Source: Pilasporangium apinafurcum
Lineage: Eukaryota; Oomycota; Peronosporomycetes; Pythiales; Pythiaceae
NCBI GenBank assembly: GCA_001600495.1
Contig: BCKE01000062.1
Span: 1-64,000, forward strand
DNA length: 64,000 bases
Direction of reading: 5' to 3'
Shown here: positions 1 to 10,804 of the stretch, piece by piece
How the letters are laid out: every line of letters starts with the position of its first letter
Position numbering within the stretch: the stretch's first letter is position 1
Translations under genes and position numbers: made by a program
The notes under the pieces: generated by a model
Databases searched by the model: none
What the model was told of the DNA's origin: nothing
What the model saw: only the letters and a program-made list of their open reading frames with translations

Positions 1-359
1 CGTCCATACGTTGACATAGAATCAGAATCAGCGCACATGCGCAAAAGAAGTCTCAAGTGTTAGGTGTAGTGTGATCCGGTGGAACGAAAAGATCCCGATA
101 TTCGTGGGTTTACATGGGATGAATCAGAATATAGAATCGAAATGTAGAGAGTGGTGTTATCGACCATTACAGCCAATGACAGTTTTGTATCTGAATGCGA
201 CAGTTTTGATCAGTCAAAAACTGCCATTTGAAACAAGGGGTCATTGTCAGTGTAGCCATTTTAGAGACAACATCACAAACAGGCGATTTTACTTGTTTAT
301 GTTTTATATACTTAATTAAGTATACTTATTTTTTTTGTGTGTCACTGTTCAATTGGAAC

Positions 360-1002
360 ATGCAACGAGTACGTACAGCACCAACACAGCAAGGCGCGGT
401 TCCTCCTCCAGCGCATGTGCCACCAGAGCTGTCACGAGAAGAGCGTCAGCAGCTGCGTGTGATCAAGCATAATGCGTTCCAACGTCATCAGCAGAATGCG
501 ACGTGGGTGCGAGAGATTCTACAGTACACTTCTCCTTTGGGTAGCCACAACGCCACCCGACAGCCACCAATCGACACCATGCCCACAGGTGACATTGTAC
601 CGGTCGCTGATTCTTTGCAGGAGAAGAAAGAAGATGGACATATATCCACTGGCGCACAGGCCGATGGTCTCCGACGTCAAATTACGCAAGAAATGCAAAA
701 AAACACAGATCTGGAGGCCAACATCACCAGTTTTCAGGACGCTGAAGCCGCCGATCGACAACGGTACGCCATACACATATCTCACATGATGCTTGCTCGT
801 CGCTCGCCTCGGTTGCAGTCTATTTAATTGCGGGTGTTGTGGTCTGTTTCATTTTTCTGAAATCAGATTCGAGGAATTGATGGCCCAATTGCAAGGTGCC
901 AACGATTCGGCGTCCCTGACCGTCCTTCAAGAACGCATAGCTAAAGAGAAAACCCGGTTGTCTCCCTCTACATCGCGCGAACTGGAGATCGTTAAGCTTT
1001 GA
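360..1002 (+). CDS. hypothetical small coiled-coil protein (two exons)
   Basis: I do not recognise this protein. Exon 1 runs 360-763 and exon 2 867-1002; a GT at 764 and an AG at 865-866 bound a 103-bp intron, and splicing keeps the frame open for 179 residues. The N-terminus is rich in Pro and Gln. From about residue 95 onward the protein is Gln/Glu/Lys rich and looks helical or coiled coil, ending in the Leu- and Glu-rich stretch encoded by exon 2. There is no signal peptide or membrane segment. An ATG further upstream is possible in the same frame, but 360 gives the more protein-like sequence. The next gene on the same strand starts about 300 bp downstream. The splice model rests only on signals and phase. 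Confidence 0.55.
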
Positions 1003-1308
1003 GAAAAAAATCCGGAAACATCATCGACTACAAAGAACTCGATTTGGTTAGAAGTGAGCAAGCCAAATTGAAGCCAATGGCATCGTGGTTGCTAGAACGC
1101 ATTCCAGATCGCTTTTTTTAGCCAATAATAATGGATTATTACATATTTTAACCAATCAGAAAAATGTGGCCTTTAAGTGTTCTTTGGCAATGTGGTTGTC
1201 TGTTTGGTGTTTTTTCTTCATGAAGAAGGTCAACGCAAGACGTCAATCTCTACAGAGAGAAGCGCCGCAGAATTTACAACTCATTTGCCAAAAGTAGCAA
1301 CTGTAAGT

Positions 1309-2395
1309 ATGGCAGCGAAGCAACAAGGGACAGAACATAAGCTATTGGAGCCTTATCTGTATGTAAAGGGGCTTCCCGGCAAGAACGTACGTGGCAAGCT
1401 GATCAGCGCCTTCCGGGTATGGGTAGATGTCCCTACAGATGTCGTGGAAGAGATTACAACCATCATCGATGAGCTTCACAATGCCAGTCTTCTGTAGGTG
1501 TTGCTGGAGTTGTATTCTATGACTGATGGGAATCAATATGCCTGATAGAATGTGAGAATTTGGAACTGGCTTGACTTGTCTAGAATTGACGACATTGAAG
1601 ATGACTCGGAACTGCGACGTGGGAAACCTGTGGCGCATCACATCTATGGTGTGCCGGCAACCATCAATTCTGCAAATTACGTGTATTTCCTGGCACTGCA
1701 GCGCTGCTATGCGCTAAAGAACGACAAGGCCATGCAAGTGTACATCCAGGAGATCCTACGGCTTCATGAGGGTCAAGGGCTTGATATTTACTGGCGTGAC
1801 AACCTGCAATGCCCCACTATCGAAGAATATATTGCCATGGTGCAAAATAGTTGAGTATATGTTGTCTTGCTCGTGGTTGACTGGATGTACACGCATCCTT
1901 ATCTAATGCTGTCGAATGGGTGGTTTCGATGTAGAAACTGGAGGGCTCTTTCGCCTAGCTGTCGGTCTCATGCAAGCGTTCGGTACTTCCACACAAGACT
2001 TTAAGTCTCTAATCAATGCACTTTCGGTGTATTTTCAGATCCGCGATGATTACATTAATCTGTTTGACGACGATTATATGATCAACAAGACGTATTGTGA
2101 AGACTTGAGCGAGGGTAAATTCTCATACCCATTGATTATTGGCATCAGGGAACACCCGCAGGACACACGACTGATTAATATCCTCAAGCAACGCACCAAG
2201 AGCATAGAGCTAAAGAAATGTACAGTTGACTATCTGCGCGAAACTGGAGCGTCAGAACATACACTGATGAAGCTCAATGAGCTGTACCAAGAGATTACGC
2301 AAGAAATCGAAGCGCTGGGGGGCAATGAACCACTTTCAAATATTATGGATGCATTGAATTCAACACTACAGAAAAACCAAGCGAGCAAGATGTGA
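1309..2395 (+). CDS. GGPS1: geranylgeranyl diphosphate synthase (three exons)
   Basis: Trans-prenyltransferase that condenses isopentenyl diphosphate with allylic diphosphates, normally to C20 geranylgeranyl diphosphate for protein prenylation. Exons 1309-1493, 1584-1849 and 1935-2395 join in phase to 303 residues, the usual length of eukaryotic GGPP synthases. The first aspartate-rich motif (DDIED) lies at about residues 64-68 and is split from its preceding Leu-Leu by intron 1. The second (IRDDY) lies at about 186-190, followed by the typical [10 protein letters not shown] segment. Splicing at 1849/1935 restores the family sequence [16 protein letters not shown] just before the ATG could be a 5' splice site of an upstream leader exon, so extra 5' exon sequence is possible. 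Product chain length is inferred from the family. Confidence 0.93.
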
Positions 2396-2483
2396 TGTTA
2401 CGTAAAGCAAGGAAGTGTTAGCTTTCCTGTGTGGATCAAGTGTGCTATAGTGTTATGAATGTTTAGTTCTGTCCCCCACACAC

Positions 2484-5400
2484 TTACTCTTCTACGCCCC
2501 AAACCAAATTCTGTGCGCGTGTAGTCATCTCTGTCAATGAAACACTCGTTTGTGCACTTGGATACATACGAAATTGGCAAAAGCGTGAGATGGTGGGCTT
2601 GTAAGAGTCGTTGTAGAGTACCTCCAGGCTATCGTGAAGGTGCGTGATGCAAATTGCCTCGAAAATCCCCATCAAGCAATTTTCGTTCACCCATTCAAGG
2701 CAATCTGCATCGGATTCGCATGCAATTGGGTTTGCATTGACATATTCAAAGTCACACCACCGATCATCAGCGACTTCAGACTTAAGAATGCGGACGTCGT
2801 CGACGTACATCTGACAGGATTCGAAGAAAGGTTCACCTGCCATCGCATTTGGGAACCATACACCAATAGAAAGTGTACTATTGGTCGTCGAACTTACTTC
2901 AGGAATACTCTGCTTGTATACAAGTTGCCCATTGACATAAAGATTGGCACGACCATCTGTCGCATTCCACTGCATCGTCACCTCGATGAAGTCACTCGCA
3001 ACCACATTCGCGCTTGTGTAATCAAATGTAGAGGATGAAGGAGATGACAATGTGTATGGAACGCGCGATGTTGTCTTCGACTGATATAATCCGGCTTTCC
3101 ATAGCGGTAGAAATGGCAGTTCTTGTCGAATAATTGCCTCTCGGTCTTCATACTTTCCCCACCAAACCTGAGTCAAGGTACCAAAGGCATCACATGGTTT
3201 TACATGCATGATAAACACACCTGCATTGAGAAGTAGAGTTGTAGATATAGCAGCACCAACTCGACGGGCAGGGCAACGCTCTAATTGATTGCACGGTAGT
3301 GGACTTACACCATCTAAACCCCATTCAAGGAATTGGTCATCTCTTTCCCGCGCTTTTAACGTTCCATCGCTCGCCAAGAAGTGACCAATTGGTTCAGATC
3401 CGTGGAATAAGTCGCCATGTGCTTCAAGCGCCAGCATAGTCTTCTTTGTATCGACATCATTCACGCAATTTACGTTAATACTGTGGACTCCACCATTCAC
3501 ATCATCACCTCCCCATTGGCTAGTCAGCGGCACCCATTTCGTAGAATCAAGACATTCACTGAAGTTGTCATGAAGGAGTAGAACGTGGCTGCATGACGGA
3601 TACTGATACGCGTCCAAGCCTGAACAGCAGTCTTCCACTTGAACCGTGGCCTCCACTTGGTCACTGGGCTCGAGACCATCTAAGCAGCTGATGGCAATGA
3701 CACTATCAGATTGCATGGATAATGCAACTGGATTCTCATATTTCGTCCCCGTCAAGCAAGTCAATGACGACGATAGCACTCCAACGTGATAGCGAATGCT
3801 GGCATTGATCGTCACAGCGGTAATGTTGACAATCTTCGTGAGTGGCTTGGTCCGACTACAAGCTGTGGTGATTACTGGTGCAACGACTCGAACGCTCAAT
3901 GGTCCCCACGTCGCAACTTTACTGTCAGCACACACTTTGTCGAAACAGCAAGCAACAGCGCGAACGACATCATTTACTTTGATGCTCATGGTAATTTCTC
4001 CCTGTGTGCTGACTTCACCTACGCATGTTGGAATTGCTGCGTCTGCACCGATTGAATAGGCAACGCCAATACCACTCCTATCAGGTGCGATAATGGTTAC
4101 ACTTACTTGCCCCGTTATTGTTGTTGAAGGGTAGTCGTATGCAAACGCAGGTTTGCGAGGATGCACAATAAATGCGTCCGAGAGGATGACATCGCTTCGC
4201 ACCAGTTGATGGCCACACGCTACCACCGCAATCTTCGCGTTTGACGTCACCAAAACGATCTTGGAAGTAGCGTTTACCAAAAGCCCATATGAGCAACTGG
4301 GGGCAAGACTCTTATCGATTCCAGTGGCTGTGGTTGATACGGGGAGAATGGAGTATCTCATAAAGTCACATAGAGTACAATCCAGCTGCACATTCCACGT
4401 ATCAACACTGGAGCTCGAATTTAAAGTGCTTGAAATGGTTGGTTTACTGGCTTGGACATGGAACTGAGGTGATCGGACGGAAAAGCTACTGATGAGGAAT
4501 GAATCGTCAGCCAAACAGGCAACAGCATGGATGTAGCTACTCCTAGACAGGCTTGCAATGGCTGCTTGCGCTCCGTTGGGGATTTGTGCTCTTTCACATA
4601 CCGGAAAACTTTGTGTTCCATCGCCCGTAGTAAACTTCACCCAACTATTTGGTACAGTGGAAAATATCATAACATTTGTGACTCCGAGTGTTGTATTACT
4701 GGTTGATGTAAATCCAGGAGCATTCAGTCCTACTTCCAGTCGAATATCATCAAGTGCCCACTGATCGAAGAGATTTCGATAATGCCATAGCTCCTGTTCA
4801 TTCCGTCCCAAGCCTCCATGACTGCTGGTCGGGTCATTTTCAGCAAAATAAATTTCCTCTCTTGTCATACCAGCTGGGAGGTCAATTGGAAAACTCGAGT
4901 GATTTTTCTGTCTCCAACGGAACTGCGCATTCGTGTGCATCGCCAGTACTGGTAGTGGAACAGAATAGTCGGTAAACACACCGTCTGTATTGTCCATCAA
5001 TGGTAATGGCACTTCGTAAAGCAGCTGCCACGCACTTTCATTGAGTGGATTCTCACCTGCGGGAAGAAAGCTAAACTCGATTTCTTCACCTACGTCCACT
5101 CGCTCACATGAGATGCGATTGTCTCCGTTCGTATCATAATCTTGTCCGTCTCTGAACCCATAGATATGGTAAAAGTGCATTTTGCCGTGGAATCCCAATA
5201 GATCCAAAGATGTTGTCACCGCAAAACGATCTCCTAAGGACGTAAAATATAGTGCTCGCTCTCCATCAAAAGCGCCGCATGCACCACTTGGGTAGCCATG
5301 CATCTGTTGATTCCACAAGGAAGATGGATATTCAATCTCAAATGGCAAGTCGAAGGAATCATTCTGTAATATCACGCCATGCCACTCATCGTCCGTAACT

Positions 5401-5810
5401 TCGAAGGAGAGTGGTTGCGCTAGGATGTGAATCTGCTGGGAGGATAACACAGCTTCTGATTCGTCCTCGGTGTTTGCATTGTCTCCCTCTAGTTTCGCCA
5501 CATAATCAATGTTCCATGTGCCGTTCACAATAGCTTTAAGAACAAACTCATGAACTTTGGTTGTGGCGTTGAAGATTGCGAAGCTTGGAGTGAATACAAT
5601 GGATGGACAGACTGGTGTGACTCTTACTTGTTGTGCTGTGTCATTGGACAAATTATAGAGTCGTATCTCGAGGTGATCGAGTTGTTCGTCTATTGCTATG
5701 TACGTTGGCAGATATGGAGTATAGAAATCCACATCACTCAACGACGCCGCCACACGAGGCAAAGCAACTAGCCACCCGGCGAGTAGTATCATTGAATGAA
5801 CCAACCGCAT
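2484..5810 (-). CDS. large secreted protein with concanavalin-like/reelin-like domains
   Basis: Single-exon gene for 1108 residues. Residues 1-22 form a signal peptide (hydrophobic core ending A-A-S), and there is no C-terminal membrane span, so secretion is likely. The body is beta-rich with many Cys and N-glycosylation sites. Near residues 345-360 there is a W-A-L-D-D-I element, and near 1010 a Y-V-D-D-V-R element. Both resemble the terminal strand of reelin-type and GH16-like concanavalin folds. The region around 760-1020, starting D-N-F-S and including a V-N-G-Q-L-V-Y strand, reads like a laminin-G/GH16-like jelly roll. I do not see the GH16 catalytic E-x-D-x-E pattern, so a binding rather than hydrolytic role is more likely. 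The middle holds repeated beta-sandwich-like segments. The gene lies 88 bp from the 3' end of the convergent prenyltransferase gene. The domain call is tentative. Confidence 0.8.
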   Translation of the reverse strand: MRLVHSMILLAGWLVALPRVAASLSDVDFYTPYLPTYIAIDEQLDHLEIRLYNLSNDTAQQVRVTPVCPSIVFTPSFAIFNATTKVHEFVLKAIVNGTWNIDYVAKLEGDNANTEDESEAVLSSQQIHILAQPLSFEVTDDEWHGVILQNDSFDLPFEIEYPSSLWNQQMHGYPSGACGAFDGERALYFTSLGDRFAVTTSLDLLGFHGKMHFYHIYGFRDGQDYDTNGDNRISCERVDVGEEIEFSFLPAGENPLNESAWQLLYEVPLPLMDNTDGVFTDYSVPLPVLAMHTNAQFRWRQKNHSSFPIDLPAGMTREEIYFAENDPTSSHGGLGRNEQELWHYRNLFDQWALDDIRLEVGLNAPGFTSTSNTTLGVTNVMIFSTVPNSWVKFTTGDGTQSFPVCERAQIPNGAQAAIASLSRSSYIHAVACLADDSFLISSFSVRSPQFHVQASKPTISSTLNSSSSVDTWNVQLDCTLCDFMRYSILPVSTTATGIDKSLAPSCSYGLLVNATSKIVLVTSNAKIAVVACGHQLVRSDVILSDAFIVHPRKPAFAYDYPSTTITGQVSVTIIAPDRSGIGVAYSIGADAAIPTCVGEVSTQGEITMSIKVNDVVRAVACCFDKVCADSKVATWGPLSVRVVAPVITTACSRTKPLTKIVNITAVTINASIRYHVGVLSSSLTCLTGTKYENPVALSMQSDSVIAISCLDGLEPSDQVEATVQVEDCCSGLDAYQYPSCSHVLLLHDNFSECLDSTKWVPLTSQWGGDDVNGGVHSINVNCVNDVDTKKTMLALEAHGDLFHGSEPIGHFLASDGTLKARERDDQFLEWGLDGVSPLPCNQLERCPARRVGAAISTTLLLNAGVFIMHVKPCDAFGTLTQVWWGKYEDREAIIRQELPFLPLWKAGLYQSKTTSRVPYTLSSPSSSTFDYTSANVVASDFIEVTMQWNATDGRANLYVNGQLVYKQSIPEVSSTTNSTLSIGVWFPNAMAGEPFFESCQMYVDDVRILKSEVADDRWCDFEYVNANPIACESDADCLEWVNENCLMGIFEAICITHLHDSLEVLYNDSYKPTISRFCQFRMYPSAQTSVSLTEMTTRAQNLVWGVEE

Positions 5811-6032
5811 GCTGTTGCTGAAGGGATGTAATGAAGTAGCAATACTGGTTCAATAGATTCGCTTCGAGGAATCCTCGGACTGTTCATGTTCATGGGCACT
5901 AGGTACCGTCTCGTCGAATGAGACGCGCGTAATTTTAGGAACTCGATACAAAACGTGCAATCCAAAGTAAGGCTCCATCTACTTCGTAGGATGTAAGGAG
6001 CGATTAACATAGACATCGAGGCTGTTTCTTAT

Positions 6033-7016
6033 TTAGGAAATGGGAAATCGCTCTAACGTGCTTTGCGCGAATTGCACAAGTAAATTAGCATCCTCTATCG
6101 CTTTGCTGAGCGCATTGGAAGTTTCTGTATTGGAACGCGGCTTGTTGGCGCTCTTGGATTGCAAATACTCTTGCAGCAACTGCAAATTGTCACGCACGTG
6201 TTGAACTCCATCCAGCAATGCTGAGAGCTGAATTAACGCCTCTTCACGAGCCAGGAAATTCCGTGCCACTTGTTTTTCGAGCTTCTTCATCGTCACTTGC
6301 AATTGCGTCAACTCATTCATGAGCAAGCGAAATTCATTTTCTTTCTCCATTAAGATATGTTGTTGTGCCTGGAAGAGCACCATGCATTTGATTGTTCGCG
6401 CTTTCTGTGGCAGTTCGTTCAACGTGGCGTTATCGTTAGGTGTTTTCCCTTTGATAACCAGTCGCAGAGCTGATATTGATACACCCAAGACACCACTGAG
6501 TCTCTCCTTCACATCCATAATCTGCGAATCGAGCGAGAAAATGAATTCATAAGAGATTTTCCCGCGAAACACTTGCACGATTACGGTGTCGTCGTCTAAT
6601 GAATCCACGTCAATCGGTGCTATTATCACTCTGGGTTGTGTAGGTGGAACAATGGCAGAGGTTGATTCCGCTGACAATGGATTGTCGATAGATTCAACCC
6701 CAGATAGAGTCGATGACGAGGGCTTGCTGGCTGTCGACAGTAGTGCTGGTTTCTCCTTGTGATACAATTGGTTCAACAGCAGCATCACTTTGCCCCCATT
6801 CACCAAAGCAAGTGTCTTGCTCTCTTTATCCTTGAGTTCCTTGCCCCGAAAGATGAGTTTCTGGTATTTTACAGGGACACCAAAGCGCTGCTCGAGCTGT
6901 TCTTTCATTTGGGCAACACTGTTGTCCAGCGCGTGAGGATCATAGGCGACCACTGTCGTCTCCTTGCCGTACACAACCGTCATTTCCCATTGCTCTTCTT
7001 CCTGTATTGTACTCAT
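6033..7016 (-). CDS. tandem ubiquitin-like domain protein with helical BAG-like C-terminus
   Basis: Protein of 327 residues; the first ATG in frame is at 7016, because codons upstream begin with TTG. Two ubiquitin-like folds are visible. One is at about residues 8-80, with the F-R-G-K-E-L turn and a final V-M-L-L-L strand. The second is at about 145-220, with L-V-I-K-G-K and a final V-L-F strand. The remaining 100 residues are charged helices (L-T-Q-L-Q-V-T-M-K-K-L-E, then V-R-D-N-L-Q-L-L), consistent with a BAG domain. Ubiquitin-like plus BAG proteins bind the Hsp70 ATPase domain and link it to the proteasome. The BAG assignment is an inference from helicity and architecture; the ubiquitin-like domains are clear. 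Transcribed away from the membrane-protein gene at 7569. Confidence 0.82.
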   Translation of the reverse strand: MSTIQEEEQWEMTVVYGKETTVVAYDPHALDNSVAQMKEQLEQRFGVPVKYQKLIFRGKELKDKESKTLALVNGGKVMLLLNQLYHKEKPALLSTASKPSSSTLSGVESIDNPLSAESTSAIVPPTQPRVIIAPIDVDSLDDDTVIVQVFRGKISYEFIFSLDSQIMDVKERLSGVLGVSISALRLVIKGKTPNDNATLNELPQKARTIKCMVLFQAQQHILMEKENEFRLLMNELTQLQVTMKKLEKQVARNFLAREEALIQLSALLDGVQHVRDNLQLLQEYLQSKSANKPRSNTETSNALSKAIEDANLLVQFAQSTLERFPIS

Positions 7017-7568
7017 AATTCTCTGTGCATTTGAAAGTATCAATGATATTTTTATGTTGCATCAATGTTGCGTTACTACCAATGGATCATTTGTGGCATA
7101 TATCAACGACAGTTTGCTTTTTTTTGATCTTCAAGGGATGCTAACATTGTGGTAAAATGCGGAACATTTCGCTTAGATTCTTCGCACATGCGGTACACGC
7201 TGACGATCCTCTACATCATCTCCCCGCCTTTGCGAGCGATGCATTCCTCTCCTAATAGACACTTCCATTCTGTACCCTCTGTATCCATCAGCAGAAGAAA
7301 ATACGTGTACAACTGGTAAGAACTGGCGTTATTTATTACGTCTCTTCGCCGAGTATCTTCGCCGTTCGTGTCGTAAATATGAAAAGATCCTATGGAGCCT
7401 GCGAGAAGAAACAGAACTGAGGTCAGAAAGATTCATCCTTTATAACACAACATCTTTTTCCGACAGTTGTGCGAAGTGATTGGATCAGATAAACTCATTC
7501 AGGAGTTTTTTTTCAACTCTCGTACTGCCTATCATCAGAGCTCCGTGGTTGCCGAGCAACAAACTGAG

Positions 7569-8165
7569 ATGTACGCTCTGTCCGTTCCTTCATTACCGTC
7601 ATCAGATGCAGAGAAGTCATTGTCGCCGTCTGCATGGGAACGTTCGCTACTGATTCGCCTCCCTATCATGCCCGTGCGCTTATTGCTGGGGTTAGTGTCT
7701 GTTCACATGCTCGTGATCTCCGCGTCGCTCGCGTATGCACACTATGTACACCAAGCCAACCAAGAAGAAGAAGAATCTCTGTGGCAAAAGGCGGATCTAT
7801 TCGTGGTAACGTGGGCATCTATGTTGATGTATGGTGGTGTTTGTGGGCTCATAGCCGCAGCTTGTTGCGGTCGCTTCGCTGCGAAGCAATGCCTTGCGGC
7901 TTGGGTGTTAGTATCACTGATGCACACTTGGTATTTGGTCTTCGAAACAACAGAAGAGAGCGGGGTGGCTTTATGGGATCTTGTGATCCACATGACTGCG
8001 GATGCATTGGGTGTATGCCTGCTCATTTTATTTCTCGTAGTCTTAGTGGCGCATGAAAAGAGCGAGAAAACCGTTCAGCGGAATCAGGAACTTGAGCCGT
8101 TGGTGGTGATCATTGATGGCATTCAGCAACGAAATAGTGTTCAACACGATGTTGAAAGAAATTAA
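7569..8165 (+). CDS. four-span integral membrane protein, unknown function
   Basis: Reading frame of 198 residues from the ATG at 7569; the open frame extends upstream to 7467 but only from TTG. Four hydrophobic segments are visible: about residues 33-60, 76-100, 103-127 and 133-160. They are joined by short loops, with an acidic loop (E-E-E-E-S) after the first. Both ends are hydrophilic, and the C-terminal 35 residues are rich in Glu and Gln. No catalytic or transport motif is recognised. It is divergent from the ubiquitin-like gene, about 550 bp apart. The start could be a later Met. Function unknown. Confidence 0.68.
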   Translation: MYALSVPSLPSSDAEKSLSPSAWERSLLIRLPIMPVRLLLGLVSVHMLVISASLAYAHYVHQANQEEEESLWQKADLFVVTWASMLMYGGVCGLIAAACCGRFAAKQCLAAWVLVSLMHTWYLVFETTEESGVALWDLVIHMTADALGVCLLILFLVVLVAHEKSEKTVQRNQELEPLVVIIDGIQQRNSVQHDVERN

Positions 8166-8351
8166 TATGGATCCGGTTTATTTTCGAGTACAATATACTT
8201 TTTGATGGAATGGATCTCCATTACACTGCATACCCACTCGGATCTGCAAATGGGCTGGACCCGGATGGGTTTTACAAAGTACGATCTTCTATTGTGTGTG
8301 GAAACGTGAGCTTCTATTAGGTGCGGTTATTAGTTGCTTTACGGTTTATTC

Positions 8352-8408
8352 GTAACCTTTATTGTCCATTTGCATCACGCGCGGTACAGAACGCATGGGG
8401 AATAAAGG
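8352..8408. repeat. left terminal inverted repeat and target-site duplication
   Basis: GTAA at 8352-8355 is the duplication. The TIR CCTTTATTGTCC (8356-8367) and its inner inverted partner GGGGAATAAAGG (8397-8408) enclose 29 nt. The stop codon of the Fanzor1 frame (8457-8459) is only about 50 bp inside, so this hairpin sits where Fanzor guide RNAs are normally encoded: between the 3' end of the gene and the element end. Confidence 0.7.
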
Positions 8409-8456
8409 CTACACTCATCCGTTTTCGGAATCATAGCAATGAGATCGTTTATCACC

Positions 8457-10514
8457 TCAGTTTTTGATTTCGAGTACCAATTCATTCTCTTTCCTCGTGA
8501 TGGCCTTAAGTCTCCTCTTTTTCTTCACTTGGTCGATGAATAGCCTCAAAATGTTGATTGCGGCGTTGATGTCACGATCCTACAATGTGCGATGGCATTC
8601 ACTATTTTTGCAGTGTCGCACACCATAAAGACCGTCACTGACAATTTTCCCGTCAAGGACAAACCCCTTCATCTTCTTGTGACAAACACAACACAGCTTG
8701 CTCGTCTTGTACTCGTCCACATCAACAACACGACATCTAGAACCAATTTTCTTCCGTAGGGTCGTTGTGGAAACAGCAATGTTGCCTTTAGCTGAGCTTG
8801 TGAAACTTGCATCTCCATACGCGATAACGGTTCGTTTATCCCCACATGTAAGGTTCTTGACTACCTTCTCGTACGTCTGTTGTCGACGGATGTAGGTCGA
8901 CCATCGTATCCTCTTCATCCTCCTTGATGAATACACGTCAAGAAGACGATCCAAATACACGAGACAAAATCTCACCCGTCTCAAATAGGAGACAAGGTTC
9001 GCAACTTTTGCCGAAGGAACGTTTTCATTGAAGATTTTGATGTCAGGCTCAGCATCAATCCACTCTTTGGTCAACTTTGTTCGTCTATGGTAGTCGCACG
9101 CTCTATAGGAGCGGCTCTTAGACCAGTGGATGACTTCATGTTTCACGTTCTCTCCTTTCGGATTTTGCAGCGTAGCCATGCTTTCCCCTTTGTAGACAAC
9201 AGTAGTGAAGATCTTCTTTCTTCCCGGGTCCAAAATGATGATCTGGTCTTCAAGAGAAAATGTCTCTTTTTGCTCTCTCATGGGAAGCTTTGGACGGGAG
9301 ATTGTCACACTAACTGACATACCGTCGGTCGAGATGAAGTGCTCAAACTCCTTTCGCTGGACTTTGGTCACAAGACCTATATTGAAGTACGTACGCTATA
9401 ACTCAGCTTTGTCGGCGTAAAGCTCAACAGGATCACCCAAAGCCTTAGCAAGATGCTCCAAGACGGTGGTGTTGATCTTGATGAAAATGGGTCTGAACTG
9501 TTTCTGTGGAAGCAGAGAGCAGACTCGGCAACCCTTCATTCCATCATCCACGTGAGCTTGTATGTCTTTCAGCATTGTGTGGAGAAAGGGTATGTGACGT
9601 TCCGGTGATTTGTTCAAGTCGAGTGGCAGCGGTCCGATCTCGTTTCTCACTCTATCCGATAATTTATGCATCCAAACAATCTCTTGAGTAGGGATGGGAT
9701 ACTTCTTGAACCTGGAGTACGCGGGCATCAGGGCGGATAAGCTATCCTGAGTTTGGATGCTTGCACGAACCAGCAGTGAAACAGCACTCTTGATTATCTT
9801 GTCTTGGTGCTTTTCGAAATAGTCACTGTTGTGAAGACGTATCTGCAGGCACATCCACTTACACAACCGCGAGTAAAACGTCAATCAGTTTCTGACTTGA
9901 AAATTCTGCCTTGCATGCTGAGAGATCATAACCAACATCTGACTCATATAGCATTTCTTCTCTGTCGGTTCATAAACTGAAGAGTGTTAGGTCCTGTAAA
10001 GGTCTAGACTGGTCTTCAAGTCAGAATGGACCTCTCTGCTGCCGGCCAAGCTGGCTATTGCAGATGAGCATCGATTGAAGGAGTTATTATCCAATGGAGG
10101 AAGTTCTTCGCCAGCTTCCAATAATCGCAGAACATGGATGGATATCAGCATAGATGCCTCACATGCTATTCTTGAACAAAGTCGCACAGTCTTATCAATC
10201 TTTCCCGCCATTTGTTTGTCTTTGCAAAACTTTCGCCACCCAGTCTTCACAGTGGTGTATACGCTTTGCTTTTATCGAACTTTCCGTTCCGCATAATCCG
10301 GGCGGGCTCTCCGCTTTTTAGTGGTGTTTTCTTCGATATCGTCGCTCGTTGATGCTATTTTATCACAACGTTCAAAAACAAGGACGCCTCGTAGTTGGTT
10401 TGATTTTTTGATTATCCTGTTTCTCAAAGCTGCAGTTCTTTCTATCTTGGCAAATGGTGTTGAAGCAATACTCAATAGATGACTACTAGGACGTGAGGTG
10501 GTAAATACTTCAAT
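8457..10514 (-). pseudogene. decayed Fanzor1 (TnpB-like RNA-guided nuclease)
   Basis: Fanzor1 proteins are eukaryotic relatives of TnpB, RNA-guided RuvC nucleases of about 600-900 residues. Here one minus-strand frame runs through about 685 codons and is interrupted by five stops without any net frameshift: TAA at 10272, TAA at 9987, TGA at 9885, TAG at 9396 and TAG at 8580. RuvC-I is seen as I-L-D-P-G-R-K-K (about 9250). The family's D-E-Y-K-T-S-K-L-C-C-V-C zinc-finger start is near 8700. The second knuckle C-K-N-S-E-C is followed by D-R-D-I-N-A-A-I-N, the RuvC-III motif. The TAG at 8580 sits just before D-R-D, where the family usually has Trp. All three stop types occur, so codon reassignment is not an explanation. 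No convincing ATG is left at the 5' end. Confidence 0.8.
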
Positions 10515-10593
10515 TCAATACGCTTCGCTATTGAGAAGCCCGAAAGGATTCATTCAAAAGATGCCATCGAAATGAGAAACTCTCAAACTTCTG

Positions 10594-10732
10594 AGAAGTA
10601 CCTTGNGATGTATACTNNATNNTTNNAACTCCATATATCTTAACCTTTTCTCCCCACCCAAGGTGTATAATTTNATTTTTCTGGAAACGCGATTGATNGT
10701 CAACATGGNCTTTCAAGATGATTGNGCACNCA
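10594..10732. other. ambiguous bases (N) within the transposon
   Basis: Scattered N calls occur between about 10606 and 10730, upstream of the Fanzor1 frame. They mark low-quality consensus in repetitive DNA. No gene can be read here. Confidence 0.9.
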
Positions 10733-10804
10733 GCAAGAGCCACCAAAGGGTCTCTCCATCCAATGAATCCTAAAGTCTACTCTCAAGGCAATCTTAGTCT
10801 TAAT

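Noticed and set aside
8457-10514. Stop-codon reassignment or programmed read-through in the Fanzor1 frame
   Set aside because: All three stop codons occur inside the frame, while neighbouring host genes end normally at TAA, TAG and TGA.
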